DNA of 64,000 nucleotides from positions 21,107 through 85,106 of the forward strand of contig NZ_PJAU01000051.1 of NCBI RefSeq assembly GCF_002836255.1, read 5' to 3'. The stretch is from Colwellia sp. 75C3. GTDB taxonomy: Bacteria; Pseudomonadota; Gammaproteobacteria; Enterobacterales; Alteromonadaceae. The notes beneath the pieces were generated by a model. It was not told the origin of the DNA, searched no databases, and saw only the letters and a list, made by a program, of their open reading frames with translations. A program made the translations under genes and the position numbers. Below are positions 1 through 8,910 of the stretch, one piece after another (position 1 is the first letter of the stretch; each line of letters begins with the position of its first letter).

Positions 1-253
1 CAGGGCTATCAATTAAATCTCTTTTAACAATAGCGACAATAGGCGTTGAGGTGGCTTTGGCAACAGCAGTAACATTTTTAACACCTTCAATTCTTAAACC
101 TTTAGCACCGCCATCAACGGCAGCTAATGCCATAGCAACAATATGTTCAACCTTATCCATTGGGCCATCATCAACGGGTTGGCAAGAGGCGATTAACGAG
201 TGTTTCAAAGTAGATAACAGCTGGGCTTCGCGTGTTTTATTTACAACAGACAT
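1..253 (-). CDS. nanE: N-acetylmannosamine-6-phosphate 2-epimerase (5' part, runs off the window)
   Basis: NanE converts ManNAc-6-P to GlcNAc-6-P in cytoplasmic sialic-acid breakdown. Translating the minus strand from the ATG at 253-251 gives about 84 residues. They contain the family's early signature, [10 protein letters not shown], followed by [21 protein letters not shown] residues and the strand IVAIVKRDL. The frame is open to the window edge, so only the first third or so of the usual ~230-residue protein is seen. It lies 83 bases downstream of the kelch-symporter gene on the same strand, which fits a nan operon. The plus-strand reading frame across this stretch is a shadow. Family identity is recognised from motifs, not from a search. 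Confidence 0.85.
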   Translation of the reverse strand, partial: MSVVNKTREAQLLSTLKHSLIASCQPVDDGPMDKVEHIVAMALAAVDGGAKGLRIEGVKNVTAVAKATSTPIVAIVKRDLIDSP

Positions 254-277
254 ACAAGTTTCCTTATAGCTAATACT

Positions 278-315
278 AATCCGCATAATAAAGTGAGTAC
301 TTCTTTATACGGATT
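278..315 (-). other. Hairpin between the symporter gene and nanE
   Basis: Imperfect inverted repeat with outer arms AATCCG / CGGATT and inner arms ATAAAG / CTTTAT around a short loop. It lies inside the 83-base gap of the proposed nan operon. No T-run follows on the minus strand, so it is more likely an mRNA stability or processing element, or a weak attenuator, than a strong terminator. Confidence 0.4.
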
Positions 316-336
316 GATATGAATAAAAGTTTATGA

Positions 337-3030
337 CTATTTAGTCACGGGAGGGTGCATGGTATATAAGGTCAAGCCAGTTAAGTCTTTTTCTGTGGAT
401 TTAGCTGTCTGCGTTAACAAGCTGCCTATATAGCCAAAGATTAGACATGAAAAAATACCTATGGTGGCGTATAAATAGCCGTTAGCCCAACCTAATTGCC
501 ATGCTGCAATCGTGGTTATATAACTGGAGATAATACCTATTATGGCACCCGTAGAATTGGCTCTTTTAGTGAGTGCGCCGAGTACAAATAAACCACCGAG
601 TACGCCCATAAACATTCCAATTACTTTAAAATAAGCGGCCATTAATGAATAAATTTCAGGGTTAATAAAAACAAGACCTGCAAGCGTGCCTAATGCGCCC
701 ATAACAAACGTTAACCAGCGTGCCGCATTCAAGTAACCCTTTTCTGTTTTAATCAAGTTAAAGGGTTTGATGAAATCTGTTATTAGCGTAGTCGCGGTAG
801 AATTCATACTGGTTGATACCGTAGATTGTGCGGCAGCAAAAATACCTGCAACAATTAATCCGGCAAGGCCTATTGGTAATTCAGTTGCGATGAACATTGG
901 GAAAATTTGATCAATTTGAATAGTAGGATCTAACTTTTCTGGATGCATTTGATAAAAAGCATACAGACCAGTACCAATACAGAAAAATAACAGCGTACCA
1001 GGTACCGCCATGGCAACATTAGCCCAAATTGATTTTGCTGCAGCCTTAGAGTCCTTGGTGACCATATATCGTTGTACAATTGATTGGTCAGCAGTGTAAC
1101 TTGCCAAATTTTGACCGATACCGCCAAGCACAATTACCCAAATAGAAAGGGTCATTATGCTGCTTGAACTAAAGTCAGCATTGACCATAGTAAATTTATC
1201 ATCACTGAGGCCAATGCGGATAAAGTCAGTTAAACCGCCATCTAATCCCATAATAATGGTAATAAAACAAATAACAGCGCCAATAAGCAATACTATGGTT
1301 TGTAAGGTATCTGTCCAAATAACCGCTTCAATACCGCCCATGGTGCAATATATTAAACACAATACGCCCATTATTAGTACGCTATCACTGGCGGATAGTG
1401 GCGTTACAGCGGACAACGCTAAGGCGGTTAGCGCCATCACTATACCCATACGGCTAATATGAAATAAAGTAAATAAGCCACTAGCAAATAACCTAACAGT
1501 CATATTGAAACGTTTCGATAGGTATTCATAGGCACTGGTGGCATTGATTTGACGGAAAAAAGGCATAGCAACGTAAACAGCAATTGGTGCAGCGACAACA
1601 ATCATCCAAATACCAATTAACACTAACCAATTGGTTTGATAGACCATGGCAGGCAGGGCGACATAAGTTAATGAGCTTAACAAGGTGGCATAAATGGAGC
1701 AGGCTGCTGCCCACCAAGGAATCGATTGACCACCACGGAAGTAATCATCGGTATTTTTATTCTTAAACATAAAGAACAGGCCAAGCAGCACTACACCTAA
1801 TAAATAGACCATGAGTACCGTCATATTCACCCAACCGAAATTCTTTTCAGGTTGTTTGAGCGATACTTGCCAAAGATGTAGTGATCCTTGATTATCATCA
1901 GCGCGATTTAGTGAAAATACTTCACCGTTAGAGGAGGTTACGCTTTCACTAATAAAACGCGCAGAGTTTACGGTGTTATTTTGAGGATTGTTTTTCTGTG
2001 TCTTGTCACTTTCAGCAATATTGTTAACAGCTAAATATTTCGTCCAACTTTTGGTAATAGCATTAAATGACAAGGTATTACCTTGGTTGGTGAATGCTAA
2101 TATATGTGATTGTCCTAAGGTCGTTAGCGTATTAATTCGTTCTTTAAGTGAATTTTTAGCAATAAATATATCGCCAAGTTCCTGCCAGTTTTTGTCAGAA
2201 CTTTGAGATGAAGGATCATATTTCCAATGGCTAATAAGTGGTGTTACTTCACCTTGATTAGTAAGGTAACCCTCAGAAAACTGATAACCACCCATTGCGA
2301 ATATTTTCTCACCACTGCCATCATTTTGTACCGCTAATTGGATAGCGTTTTGATAAGGTTTATTTCTACTGGCTAATGGTAAACCGGGCAGTTTTTTCCA
2401 CGAACTGTGAGCAGTAAAGTAGGAGATATCACTTTTGTTAAAGGATAATTCACCTTTATTGTTTACTAACGTGCTTAAGTCTAACGTGTAGAATTGATTA
2501 TTCGCGTCAGAGCCGGTTAAAACATAAAGGGTATTATCAATAATGACAGTCGAAGGAGAAGAGGCCGCTTGAGGTAAGTTAGGTAGTGCATAACTTTGCA
2601 GTGTTTTTGATGACGCTTGCCAGTTGACTATGTTAACTAAGGCTGATGCCTCATTTTTGGCAATACCACCGATAACAAGTGTTGTATCATGAAAGCTTGC
2701 TGATGCTGCGTAGGCTCTGTTACCTAGTTCAGTAGTTAAAGTCGTAGGAAAAACACTTTCGCCACTTACGATGTACATGCTATTTAATTGGTTATTACGT
2801 GCTAATTTCTCGGCAATAAAAGGTGACTTGTTAGTCGTTTTGTCAATATTTACCCCTGAAGAGATAATTAAGTTATTATTTTGCTTACTTATAAAGGCGC
2901 CATGGCCGATGTCAACTTGTTCAACTGAAGACGTGCTTACTTCCTGCCAATTAATAATAGTTTGGGCGTTGGTGAATAAGGGCATCATTAAAAATGAAAT
3001 GACTGCATATTTAAACATCTTTGTAATCAT
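337..3030 (-). CDS. Kelch/mutarotase-like propeller fused to a sodium:solute symporter (probable sialic acid transporter)
   Basis: 897 residues in two parts. Residues 1 to about 22 form a Sec signal peptide ending near TNAQ. Residues about 25-390 carry kelch-type repeats (blades such as LPNLPQAASSP and MGGYQFSEG) resembling the YjhT/NanM sialate mutarotase family or its cyclically permuted relatives. Residues about 400-890 are a multi-helix SSS-family transporter starting near VNMTVLMVYLLGVVLLG, with the typical YFRGGQSIPWW segment. The propeller should face the periplasm and the symporter should sit in the inner membrane. Neighbours are nanE downstream and nanR upstream, and a NanR-like operator lies just before the start, so the substrate is probably N-acetylneuraminate. 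Substrate and mutarotase activity are inferred. SSS proteins are usually about 500 residues, so the added N-terminus is the unusual part. Confidence 0.8.
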   Translation of the reverse strand: MITKMFKYAVISFLMMPLFTNAQTIINWQEVSTSSVEQVDIGHGAFISKQNNNLIISSGVNIDKTTNKSPFIAEKLARNNQLNSMYIVSGESVFPTTLTTELGNRAYAASASFHDTTLVIGGIAKNEASALVNIVNWQASSKTLQSYALPNLPQAASSPSTVIIDNTLYVLTGSDANNQFYTLDLSTLVNNKGELSFNKSDISYFTAHSSWKKLPGLPLASRNKPYQNAIQLAVQNDGSGEKIFAMGGYQFSEGYLTNQGEVTPLISHWKYDPSSQSSDKNWQELGDIFIAKNSLKERINTLTTLGQSHILAFTNQGNTLSFNAITKSWTKYLAVNNIAESDKTQKNNPQNNTVNSARFISESVTSSNGEVFSLNRADDNQGSLHLWQVSLKQPEKNFGWVNMTVLMVYLLGVVLLGLFFMFKNKNTDDYFRGGQSIPWWAAACSIYATLLSSLTYVALPAMVYQTNWLVLIGIWMIVVAAPIAVYVAMPFFRQINATSAYEYLSKRFNMTVRLFASGLFTLFHISRMGIVMALTALALSAVTPLSASDSVLIMGVLCLIYCTMGGIEAVIWTDTLQTIVLLIGAVICFITIIMGLDGGLTDFIRIGLSDDKFTMVNADFSSSSIMTLSIWVIVLGGIGQNLASYTADQSIVQRYMVTKDSKAAAKSIWANVAMAVPGTLLFFCIGTGLYAFYQMHPEKLDPTIQIDQIFPMFIATELPIGLAGLIVAGIFAAAQSTVSTSMNSTATTLITDFIKPFNLIKTEKGYLNAARWLTFVMGALGTLAGLVFINPEIYSLMAAYFKVIGMFMGVLGGLFVLGALTKRANSTGAIIGIISSYITTIAAWQLGWANGYLYATIGIFSCLIFGYIGSLLTQTAKSTEKDLTGLTLYTMHPPVTK

Positions 3031-3059
3031 ATGTACTCAAGTGGTATTGTTTTGTGCTG

Positions 3060-3075
3060 TATACCTGTTATACCA
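3060..3075 (-). promoter_or_regulatory. NanR-type operator upstream of the kelch-symporter gene
   Basis: Two direct TATACC hexamers separated by TGT, read on the minus strand as GGTATA repeats. This is the kind of repeat bound by E. coli NanR. It sits about 30 bases before the start codon of the symporter gene. A third GGTAT half-site lies at about 3042-3047. Nearly the same 16-mer recurs at 4095-4110. Confidence 0.65.
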
Positions 3076-3173
3076 CTTGTGTTTTATTAATACTATAAAA
3101 ACATCCTACTTTATTTACAGTCTTTGATAATTTTCTCTCTTTACACGATAATCTATGTTGAAAAAATTCCAAC

Positions 3174-3200
3174 AAAAAAGGCTACCGAATGGCAGCCTTT
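3174..3200 (-). terminator. Rho-independent terminator downstream of nanR
   Basis: Stem arms AAAGGCT / AGCCTTT with an inner CC/GG pair form a hairpin. On the minus strand it is followed directly by a run of six T. It lies 36 bases after the nanR stop codon and separates nanR from the symporter promoter. Confidence 0.75.
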
Positions 3201-3235
3201 AAGCGTGATATTAAGGTTTGATATGGCGTGACTTG

Positions 3236-3943
3236 TTATTCGGCGTAATACTTTTCAAAGACGTATTCTAAATGTTGAGTAAGCTTTTTATCCGCTCCTT
3301 CAACATCACGCTTTTTAATGCACTCTAAAATTTCAACATGATCTTGATGGCTCTTAGCGTTGAGCACTTTGGCATTAGTTTTTGCTGGTCTTGCATCAAT
3401 AACCCAATCAACAAGCGCTTGATGAATAGCTAAAAAGATTGGATTACCCGGTATTGAGGCGATAACACGATGGAAGTAAATATCTGTTTTCTTAAATTGG
3501 TTCTCACTATTAATAGCTTTACCATTTAATTCAAGTGCTTTTTCTAACTCTTCAATTTGCTCTTCGGTAGCAAATTCAGCGGCATGACGCACTAAGCTTG
3601 ATTCAAAGAAACTTCTAAGTTGGTCAAAATACTGTAAGCCATTAGGCTGAGATAAAAAATCTTTCGACATACCCGACAGCTCAGAGATAATAGTATCTGG
3701 CGAAGGTCTCGTTACTCGGGTTCTTTCACCGCTGCTAATTTTGACTAAGCCTTTACGTGCAAGTGCAGACAAAGCATCGCGAATTGAAGGTCTACCAACA
3801 CCAAACGCAGCCATTAACTCTCTTTCTGAGGGAAGTGCATCACCTTCAGCAATTTCGCCTTGGCGGATCATTAACTCTAACTCTTCTTCAACAGTTTCAG
3901 ATAATTTTTTTCTTTCAACGGGACGTTTAATCGTAATTGGCAT
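3236..3943 (-). CDS. nanR: GntR-family (FCD) transcriptional regulator, NanR-like
   Basis: 235-residue DNA-binding regulator. Residues about 10-80 form a winged helix-turn-helix of the GntR type ([20 protein letters not shown], then [10 protein letters not shown]). Residues about 95-230 match the all-helical FCD effector domain, with the late motif [13 protein letters not shown]. It lies between the symporter/nanE genes and a divergent hydrolase, and GGTATA-type operators flank both outward promoters. This supports a sialic-acid-responsive repressor, as in E. coli. A GGTATAAT element overlapping its own -10 region suggests autoregulation. Other FCD regulators (for hexuronates or lactate) look similar, so the nan assignment rests mainly on context. 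Confidence 0.75.
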   Translation of the reverse strand: MPITIKRPVERKKLSETVEEELELMIRQGEIAEGDALPSERELMAAFGVGRPSIRDALSALARKGLVKISSGERTRVTRPSPDTIISELSGMSKDFLSQPNGLQYFDQLRSFFESSLVRHAAEFATEEQIEELEKALELNGKAINSENQFKKTDIYFHRVIASIPGNPIFLAIHQALVDWVIDARPAKTNAKVLNAKSHQDHVEILECIKKRDVEGADKKLTQHLEYVFEKYYAE

Positions 3944-3991
3944 GTGTAGCTCCTTAACACAGTATCGGTTATGTGTTTACCTATTTTGCTA

Positions 3992-3999
3992 TTATACCA
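3992..3999 (-). promoter_or_regulatory. Putative nanR -10 element overlapping a GGTATA half-site
   Basis: On the minus strand these bases read GGTATAAT. They combine a consensus-like -10 box (TATAAT) with one NanR hexamer, about 50 bases upstream of the nanR start. Autoregulation is inferred. Confidence 0.4.
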
Positions 4000-4094
4000 A
4001 GGCAAAGTAAAATGTATACGAAATTATTGAAATTGATTGAATTTTAGACATTTATGCAATATTACACAGATAATTAAAATTGTTGCTTGGTTGG

Positions 4095-4110
4095 TGTACC
4101 TGTTATACCA
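4095..4110 (+). promoter_or_regulatory. NanR-type operator upstream of the alpha/beta hydrolase
   Basis: TGTACC-TGT-TATACC-A differs at one base from the site at 3060-3075. It lies about 35 bases before the chosen hydrolase start, in the 202-base divergent region between nanR and the hydrolase. It places the hydrolase in the same regulon. Confidence 0.6.
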
Positions 4111-4145
4111 TCTTAAGCGCGATTATTATTAAAATCTATGTATTT

Positions 4146-4961
4146 ATGACCAATCACCTGAAAAAAATTATTTTTTATGGCCGTGATAGCCAGCAGTTCG
4201 CTCACCTATACAAACCTAATTCCACTAAAATACTACCTATTGTAGTTGTCATTCATGGAGGTTATTGGAAAGATAGCCATAGTTTAGACTCTTATGCGAC
4301 TTCTGCCATTGTTGATTATTTACAAGGTTTTGATACCGCGATATGGAATTTAGAATATCGGCGTATGGATGCTATAGGTGAAAATATTAAAGCGCCATGG
4401 CCAGCAACATTTAAAGATATTGCTGCGGGATTAGACCATCTAAAAACAATTGCTAATGAAGAAAACTTAGATTTGAATCGTGTGTTACTTATTGGCCACT
4501 CAGCTGGCGGACATTTAACTACCTGGGCAGCTTCAAGAAGTAACATTGCTCCAGACAGCGAGCTTTATGAAGAAAAGCCTCTATCGATACATAGTGTTAT
4601 TTCAATCGCTGCTATTTCAAACCTCTTTAACGCTGGTGATGTTGACCAACCAGAGCAAATACAACGATTGATGGGGGGTTGCGCCAACACTAAAGCTGAA
4701 CGTTATCTCGCTTGCGATCCCAGTACTTTATATAGCGAAGATATAAATTTAACACTTGTTCACGGTGCACAAGATACTTGTGTGAACATTAGTCAAACAC
4801 AACATTATTGTGATAATGCTAAGGGAGTAGTTGATCAAATTATCATGCCTAACGCGGATCACTTTTCTATGTTACCTCATGATGGTCAATGGCAAGCCGA
4901 AGAGTGGCAACAGCTAAAAACGTTGATAGCAGAAAAAATAAAAACACTAGGCTCCGCATAA
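4146..4961 (+). CDS. Alpha/beta hydrolase (kynurenine formamidase-like esterase) of the nan regulon
   Basis: About 271 residues. Visible features are the oxyanion motif HGGYWK near residue 40, the nucleophile elbow GHSAGGH, and late Asp (HGAQDTCV) and His (NADHFSM) positions completing a Ser-Asp-His triad. This pattern is typical of the kynurenine formamidase/carboxylesterase branch. The ATG at 4146 is chosen because the longer frame from 4080 would start within or before the NanR-like operator and adds an unrelated hydrophobic leader. No signal peptide is seen, so it should be cytoplasmic. The context suggests an esterase acting on O-acetylated sialic acid, but the true substrate is unknown. 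pgi follows 91 bases downstream. Confidence 0.75.
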   Translation: MTNHLKKIIFYGRDSQQFAHLYKPNSTKILPIVVVIHGGYWKDSHSLDSYATSAIVDYLQGFDTAIWNLEYRRMDAIGENIKAPWPATFKDIAAGLDHLKTIANEENLDLNRVLLIGHSAGGHLTTWAASRSNIAPDSELYEEKPLSIHSVISIAAISNLFNAGDVDQPEQIQRLMGGCANTKAERYLACDPSTLYSEDINLTLVHGAQDTCVNISQTQHYCDNAKGVVDQIIMPNADHFSMLPHDGQWQAEEWQQLKTLIAEKIKTLGSA

Positions 4962-5052
4962 GCGTTAAATATAAAAGATTAACATAAGGCTTATCTCAAT
5001 ACCTACCCACCAGATACTCCTAGATATAACTAAATAATTTTAAGGAATGGCC

Positions 5053-6693
5053 ATGACCACAAGAGAATCACTACCAAGTTGGCAGCAATTGATAAAACAC
5101 AGCCAAGCCATGAAAAGTAGGCATATGAATGATTTATTTGAAGCTAATGATAATCGCTTTAATGATTTCTCTATTCAATTGCCGAGTATGCTACTCGATT
5201 ACTCTAAAAACTTGATTACCGAAGAGACCTTGAACTTATTACTTAAACTAGCCGATGAATGTCAGGTTGAATCGTGGCGCGATAAAATGTTTGCTGGGGA
5301 GCATATCAATAAAACAGAAGACCGAGCGGTACTTCATACTTTGCTGAGAGATAGTACTAATGAGCCTTTCATTGTTGATGGTCACAATGTCAAAGACAGC
5401 ATACGTACAGCACTGAAACAGATGCAGTTGTTCACTGAGAATGTAAGACAAGGAAAGTGGCGCGGCTATAGCGGTAAACGTATTACCGATATTGTTAACA
5501 TTGGTGTTGGTGGCTCTAACTTAGGCCCACAAATGGTCACAGAGGCTTTAAAACAATACAGTGATGATAGTGTCAATGTGCATTATGTTTCTAATGTTGA
5601 TGGCACACAAATCGCTAACGTTTTAAGGCCTTTAAACCCCGAAAACGTGCTGTTTATTGTCTCTAGTAAAACCTTCACTACTACTGAAACTATGACCAAT
5701 GCGCAAACCGCAATGCAATGGTTGGTCGCCTCTTCATTTGATGCTGAAGCTATTAGTAAGCACTTTGTTGCGGTTTCATCTAACAAAAAAAATGCTATTG
5801 AGTTTGGTATTGCTGCAGAAAATATATTCGATATGTGGGATTGGGTTGGCGGTCGATTTTCATTATGGTCAGCGATTGGTTTACCTATCGCGCTAGATTT
5901 AGGTTTTGATAAGTTTATTGAATTACTCGATGGCGCGTTTGAAACGGATTGTCACTTTAAACAAGCACCACTCGCAGAGAATGCGCCAGTTATTTTGGCG
6001 TTACTGAGCGTATGGAATTGTACTTTTTTAGGTGCTCAGTCTCAGGCTATATTACCTTATGATCAATCGCTTCATATGTTGTCTGCTTATTTACAGCAAG
6101 CTGAAATGGAGAGTAACGGCAAGTCGGTTAGCTGGCATGGAGAAGAAATTTCGTATGCAACTGTACCCTCTATTTGGGGGGAACTAGGCATAAACGGCCA
6201 GCATGCTTTTTACCAATATCTACATCAAAGTAATAACATAGTACCGGCAGATTTTATCGGCTCGATTAATAGTGTCACACCGGTAAAAGGCCATCATGAA
6301 ACTCTAATGGCTAACTTTTTTGCGCAAACTCAAGCGTTAATGCAAGGCGTAAATGAGGAGCAAGTTAGAGCTGATTTAAAAGCAAAAGGGCGAACAGCAG
6401 ATTATATAGATAAGGTGGCGCCGCACAAAGTTCACAAAGGTAATAGACCGACAAATACCATTTTAATGAAGCAGATTTCACCTAAAAGTTTAGGTAGTTT
6501 GATTGCTTTGTATGAACACAAAATTTTTGTGCAAGGCATTATTTTGCAAATATGCTCTTTTGATCAATGGGGCGTAGAGCTAGGTAAAGGTCTGGCTAAT
6601 AAAATCCAGCAAGAACTTATGACACAAAATATTAATACTAAGCATGATAGTTCTACACAGGGGTTGATTGATTTTTATATGAATCAAGGGTAA
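5053..6693 (+). CDS. pgi: Glucose-6-phosphate isomerase
   Basis: Full-length cytosolic enzyme interconverting glucose-6-P and fructose-6-P. Family signatures are visible: VNIGVGGSNLGPQM, the segment FIVSSKTFTTTET, DWVGGRFSLWSAIG, and the C-terminal catalytic Lys region HKIFVQGIILQI. The length of 546 residues is normal. Two ATGs lie two codons apart (5047 and 5053). The Shine-Dalgarno AAGGA at 5042-5046 touches the first but is 6 bases from the second, so 5053 is preferred. Fructose-6-P is also the end product of sialic-acid catabolism. That makes its position beside nan genes sensible, though it probably has its own promoter. Confidence 0.95.
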   Translation: MTTRESLPSWQQLIKHSQAMKSRHMNDLFEANDNRFNDFSIQLPSMLLDYSKNLITEETLNLLLKLADECQVESWRDKMFAGEHINKTEDRAVLHTLLRDSTNEPFIVDGHNVKDSIRTALKQMQLFTENVRQGKWRGYSGKRITDIVNIGVGGSNLGPQMVTEALKQYSDDSVNVHYVSNVDGTQIANVLRPLNPENVLFIVSSKTFTTTETMTNAQTAMQWLVASSFDAEAISKHFVAVSSNKKNAIEFGIAAENIFDMWDWVGGRFSLWSAIGLPIALDLGFDKFIELLDGAFETDCHFKQAPLAENAPVILALLSVWNCTFLGAQSQAILPYDQSLHMLSAYLQQAEMESNGKSVSWHGEEISYATVPSIWGELGINGQHAFYQYLHQSNNIVPADFIGSINSVTPVKGHHETLMANFFAQTQALMQGVNEEQVRADLKAKGRTADYIDKVAPHKVHKGNRPTNTILMKQISPKSLGSLIALYEHKIFVQGIILQICSFDQWGVELGKGLANKIQQELMTQNINTKHDSSTQGLIDFYMNQG

Positions 6694-6825
6694 TTAACAT
6701 TGTATTCCCATAAATAATGTCACAGCGCAATAATCCGATAGTTACTCAATGGTCAGGCGTTTATGCTTATCGAAAGTTAAATTCCTTTTAGATTTAGCTA
6801 ATCATTGATGTATTAAGGATTACGT

Positions 6826-7302
6826 GTGAATTATCAAATTACGCCTATAAGAAACGATTTTTTAATGAAGGTAAGACAAGCAGGAATTGATGATCAAAAT
6901 CAGCCTGTAGTCACCACAGTAGCAAAAGGCGGAGAGCCGTGTCGAGATGTCTTACGACGAGCGAATGTCGGTGAAGAATTAATACTTGGGAGTTATTGCC
7001 CCTTTTCAAAACCAGGCCCTTATAAAGAATACGGCGCTGTTTTTGTGTTGGCTAACCAAACTGATGAGCCTGTTAATTATGATAAAATTCCTTTGCCGAC
7101 TAACTCTATCAATGATTACTTTGGCGAAGTATTTGTTTTAAGGGCGTATGATAAGCAAGAGTCTATTTCTGATGCACGGCTAGTGACTCCTGCCAATGCA
7201 GAACAAACAATCGTTGAGTTTTTTCAACAAGAACAGGTTGATTTTATCATCGCAAGATTTGCTGCTTATGGTTGCTACAGCTTAAGACTTGATAGAAAGT
7301 AA
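6826..7302 (+). CDS. DUF1203 family protein
   Basis: 158 residues starting at GTG, with AAGGA upstream (spacing about 7). It resembles the DUF1203 family: a conserved PCRDVLRRANVGEELILGSY-type segment near residues 38-58, then PFSKPGPYKEYGAVFV and a C-terminal IIARFAAYGCYSLRL. No signal peptide or membrane segment is present. The biochemical role of the family is unknown. It ends 25 bases before ada on the same strand, so the two may be co-transcribed. Confidence 0.75.
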   Translation: MNYQITPIRNDFLMKVRQAGIDDQNQPVVTTVAKGGEPCRDVLRRANVGEELILGSYCPFSKPGPYKEYGAVFVLANQTDEPVNYDKIPLPTNSINDYFGEVFVLRAYDKQESISDARLVTPANAEQTIVEFFQQEQVDFIIARFAAYGCYSLRLDRK

Positions 7303-7327
7303 CGGCGTTAAATTAAGGATATTTACT

Positions 7328-8392
7328 ATGGTTAATGAAGTCTATTCTACGGCAGTATTAGCACGAGATGATGCATTTGATTTTCAATTTTACTATGGTG
7401 TTCAAACCACAAAAATATTCTGCAATGTATCGTGTAAAAGCAAAACACCGCTGATAGATAACATTATTATTTTCGACAGTATTTCGTTAGCTCAGGCTGA
7501 GGGATATCGAGCCTGTAAACGTTGCCAGCCTGACAAAAATGCTCAGCAAGATAGCGGATTAATTAAACTTATCCACGCTTGTCGAAAAATAGAACAGCAT
7601 ACCGAAGGCTCGATAACTGCGTTGCAATTAGCCGAGTCGATAGGTATCAATCAATTTCAGCTAAACAGATTGTTTAAAAAATACCTGGGTGTTACGCCAA
7701 AAAGTTATATCGATCAAATTCAGTTAACGCTACTAAAGAAAAACTTACGAGAAACCGATAACGTTAGTCATGCTATATACCAGTCAGGCATTGAGTCTAG
7801 TTCTGTCATTTATGGACGAATGAATAGTCATTTAGGTATGACTCCGAAAAAGTATCTGCAAGGTGGGGCAGGGGTAAGAATATCTTATGCTATTGACCTG
7901 ACAACGCTAGGACTAGTGTTGATTGCTGCAACAGATAAAGGGCTATCATTTTTACAATTTGGCGAGTCTAAGCATCAGTTATTGGCTCAACTTGTTGCTG
8001 AATACCCAAGCGCTGAAATAACCTTAATGCCGGATGAAAACTCAGAGCAATTACATCATTGGTTAAATCTACTCAACGTGTATTTAACGGGGTGTTCAAA
8101 TGAACTCAATTTACCGCTAGATGTACGAGCAACTGCATTTCAAAAAAAGGTCTGGGACTTTTTAAGAACCATTGCTTATGGTGAAGTGATGTCTTACGGC
8201 GAAATAGCTAAAGCTATTGGTGCCCCTAAAGCATACCGAGCTGTGGCCAATGCTTGTGCGGGTAATAATGTCGCTCTGGTTATTCCATGTCACCGAGTAA
8301 TACGTGGTGACGGTGCATTAGGCGGATATCGTTGGGGGGATAATCGAAAACGTGAGCTAATAAATATAGAGAATAAAAAACTAGTAAGGTAA
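7328..8392 (+). CDS. ada: Bifunctional methylated-DNA repair protein / transcriptional activator Ada
   Basis: 354 residues from ATG 7328, the same length as E. coli Ada. The longer frame from 7289 lacks a ribosome site, whereas AAGGA lies just before 7328. Three parts are visible. An N-terminal zinc domain has Cys32, Cys36, Cys63 and Cys66 (IFCNVSC and RACKRC); Cys32 would be the methylphosphotriester acceptor. An AraC-type helix-turn-helix spans about residues 75-175. A C-terminal O6-alkylguanine methyltransferase domain carries the active-site PCHRVI. Ada repairs alkylated DNA and, once methylated, activates its own regulon. All key cysteines are present. Confidence 0.92.
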   Translation: MVNEVYSTAVLARDDAFDFQFYYGVQTTKIFCNVSCKSKTPLIDNIIIFDSISLAQAEGYRACKRCQPDKNAQQDSGLIKLIHACRKIEQHTEGSITALQLAESIGINQFQLNRLFKKYLGVTPKSYIDQIQLTLLKKNLRETDNVSHAIYQSGIESSSVIYGRMNSHLGMTPKKYLQGGAGVRISYAIDLTTLGLVLIAATDKGLSFLQFGESKHQLLAQLVAEYPSAEITLMPDENSEQLHHWLNLLNVYLTGCSNELNLPLDVRATAFQKKVWDFLRTIAYGEVMSYGEIAKAIGAPKAYRAVANACAGNNVALVIPCHRVIRGDGALGGYRWGDNRKRELINIENKKLVR

Positions 8393-8529
8393 TAAAATAA
8401 TATATTATTGATGATCATTAGAAGCTAGCTGGCAGGTACTAATTGTTAGGGTTTAACTAAAGCTCATAAAGGAAAATATCTAGCTATACTAATATTAGAA
8501 GTTAATAAATTGCTTAATTGGAGTTAATG

Positions 8530-8754
8530 ATGGATGTACAACTTCTAGTAACACATACCGACCCTAGTTTACCTGGCCTTAAGCGTAACCTAGAAAGTGT
8601 GGGTATAAATTATAGTGTTGAATATATTGAAGAAAACCTTGATTTAGTTGAATCAAATCATATTCGCCATTCACCTAATATTTTTATTGACGGTAGTTTG
8701 ATATTTAGATCTCAGCCGACAATAGCAGAGCTTAGAACTTTTTTTCTAGGCTAG
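8530..8754 (+). CDS. Small thioredoxin/glutaredoxin-fold protein without a CXXC motif
   Basis: 74 residues. The start at 8530 is favoured because GGAG (8520-8523) is 6 bases upstream; 8527 is also an in-frame ATG. The order beta (VQLLVTH), helix (LPGLKRNLESVG), beta (YSVEYIEEN), then HSPNIFIDGSLIF with a cis-Pro-like SPN resembles a minimal glutaredoxin fold. The N-terminal motif has no cysteines, so redox activity is unlikely and the function is unknown. A terminator follows. Confidence 0.55.
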   Translation: MDVQLLVTHTDPSLPGLKRNLESVGINYSVEYIEENLDLVESNHIRHSPNIFIDGSLIFRSQPTIAELRTFFLG

Positions 8755-8819
8755 TTTACTGCTATGAACAGCACAATGAACGAATCCCAATGTAAACTTT
8801 CTACTAATGCTACGAATTA

Positions 8820-8856
8820 AATAAAGCAGCAGCTGTTAAGTGCTACTTTATTTTTT
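8820..8856 (+). terminator. Terminator after the thioredoxin-fold gene
   Basis: Stem with outer arms AATAAAG / CTTTATT and inner AGCA / TGCT, followed on the plus strand by a T-rich run. It lies between convergent genes and could also serve hmp on the other strand. Confidence 0.65.
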
Positions 8857-8910
8857 CGTGACGATTATTTATCGGCAAATTCTAGTGAGATTTTAAAGCT
8901 CCTGTTTTAG

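Noticed and set aside
51..269. Plus-strand 72-codon frame at the left edge
   Set aside because: It lies opposite a clear nanE translation on the minus strand and has no recognisable features.
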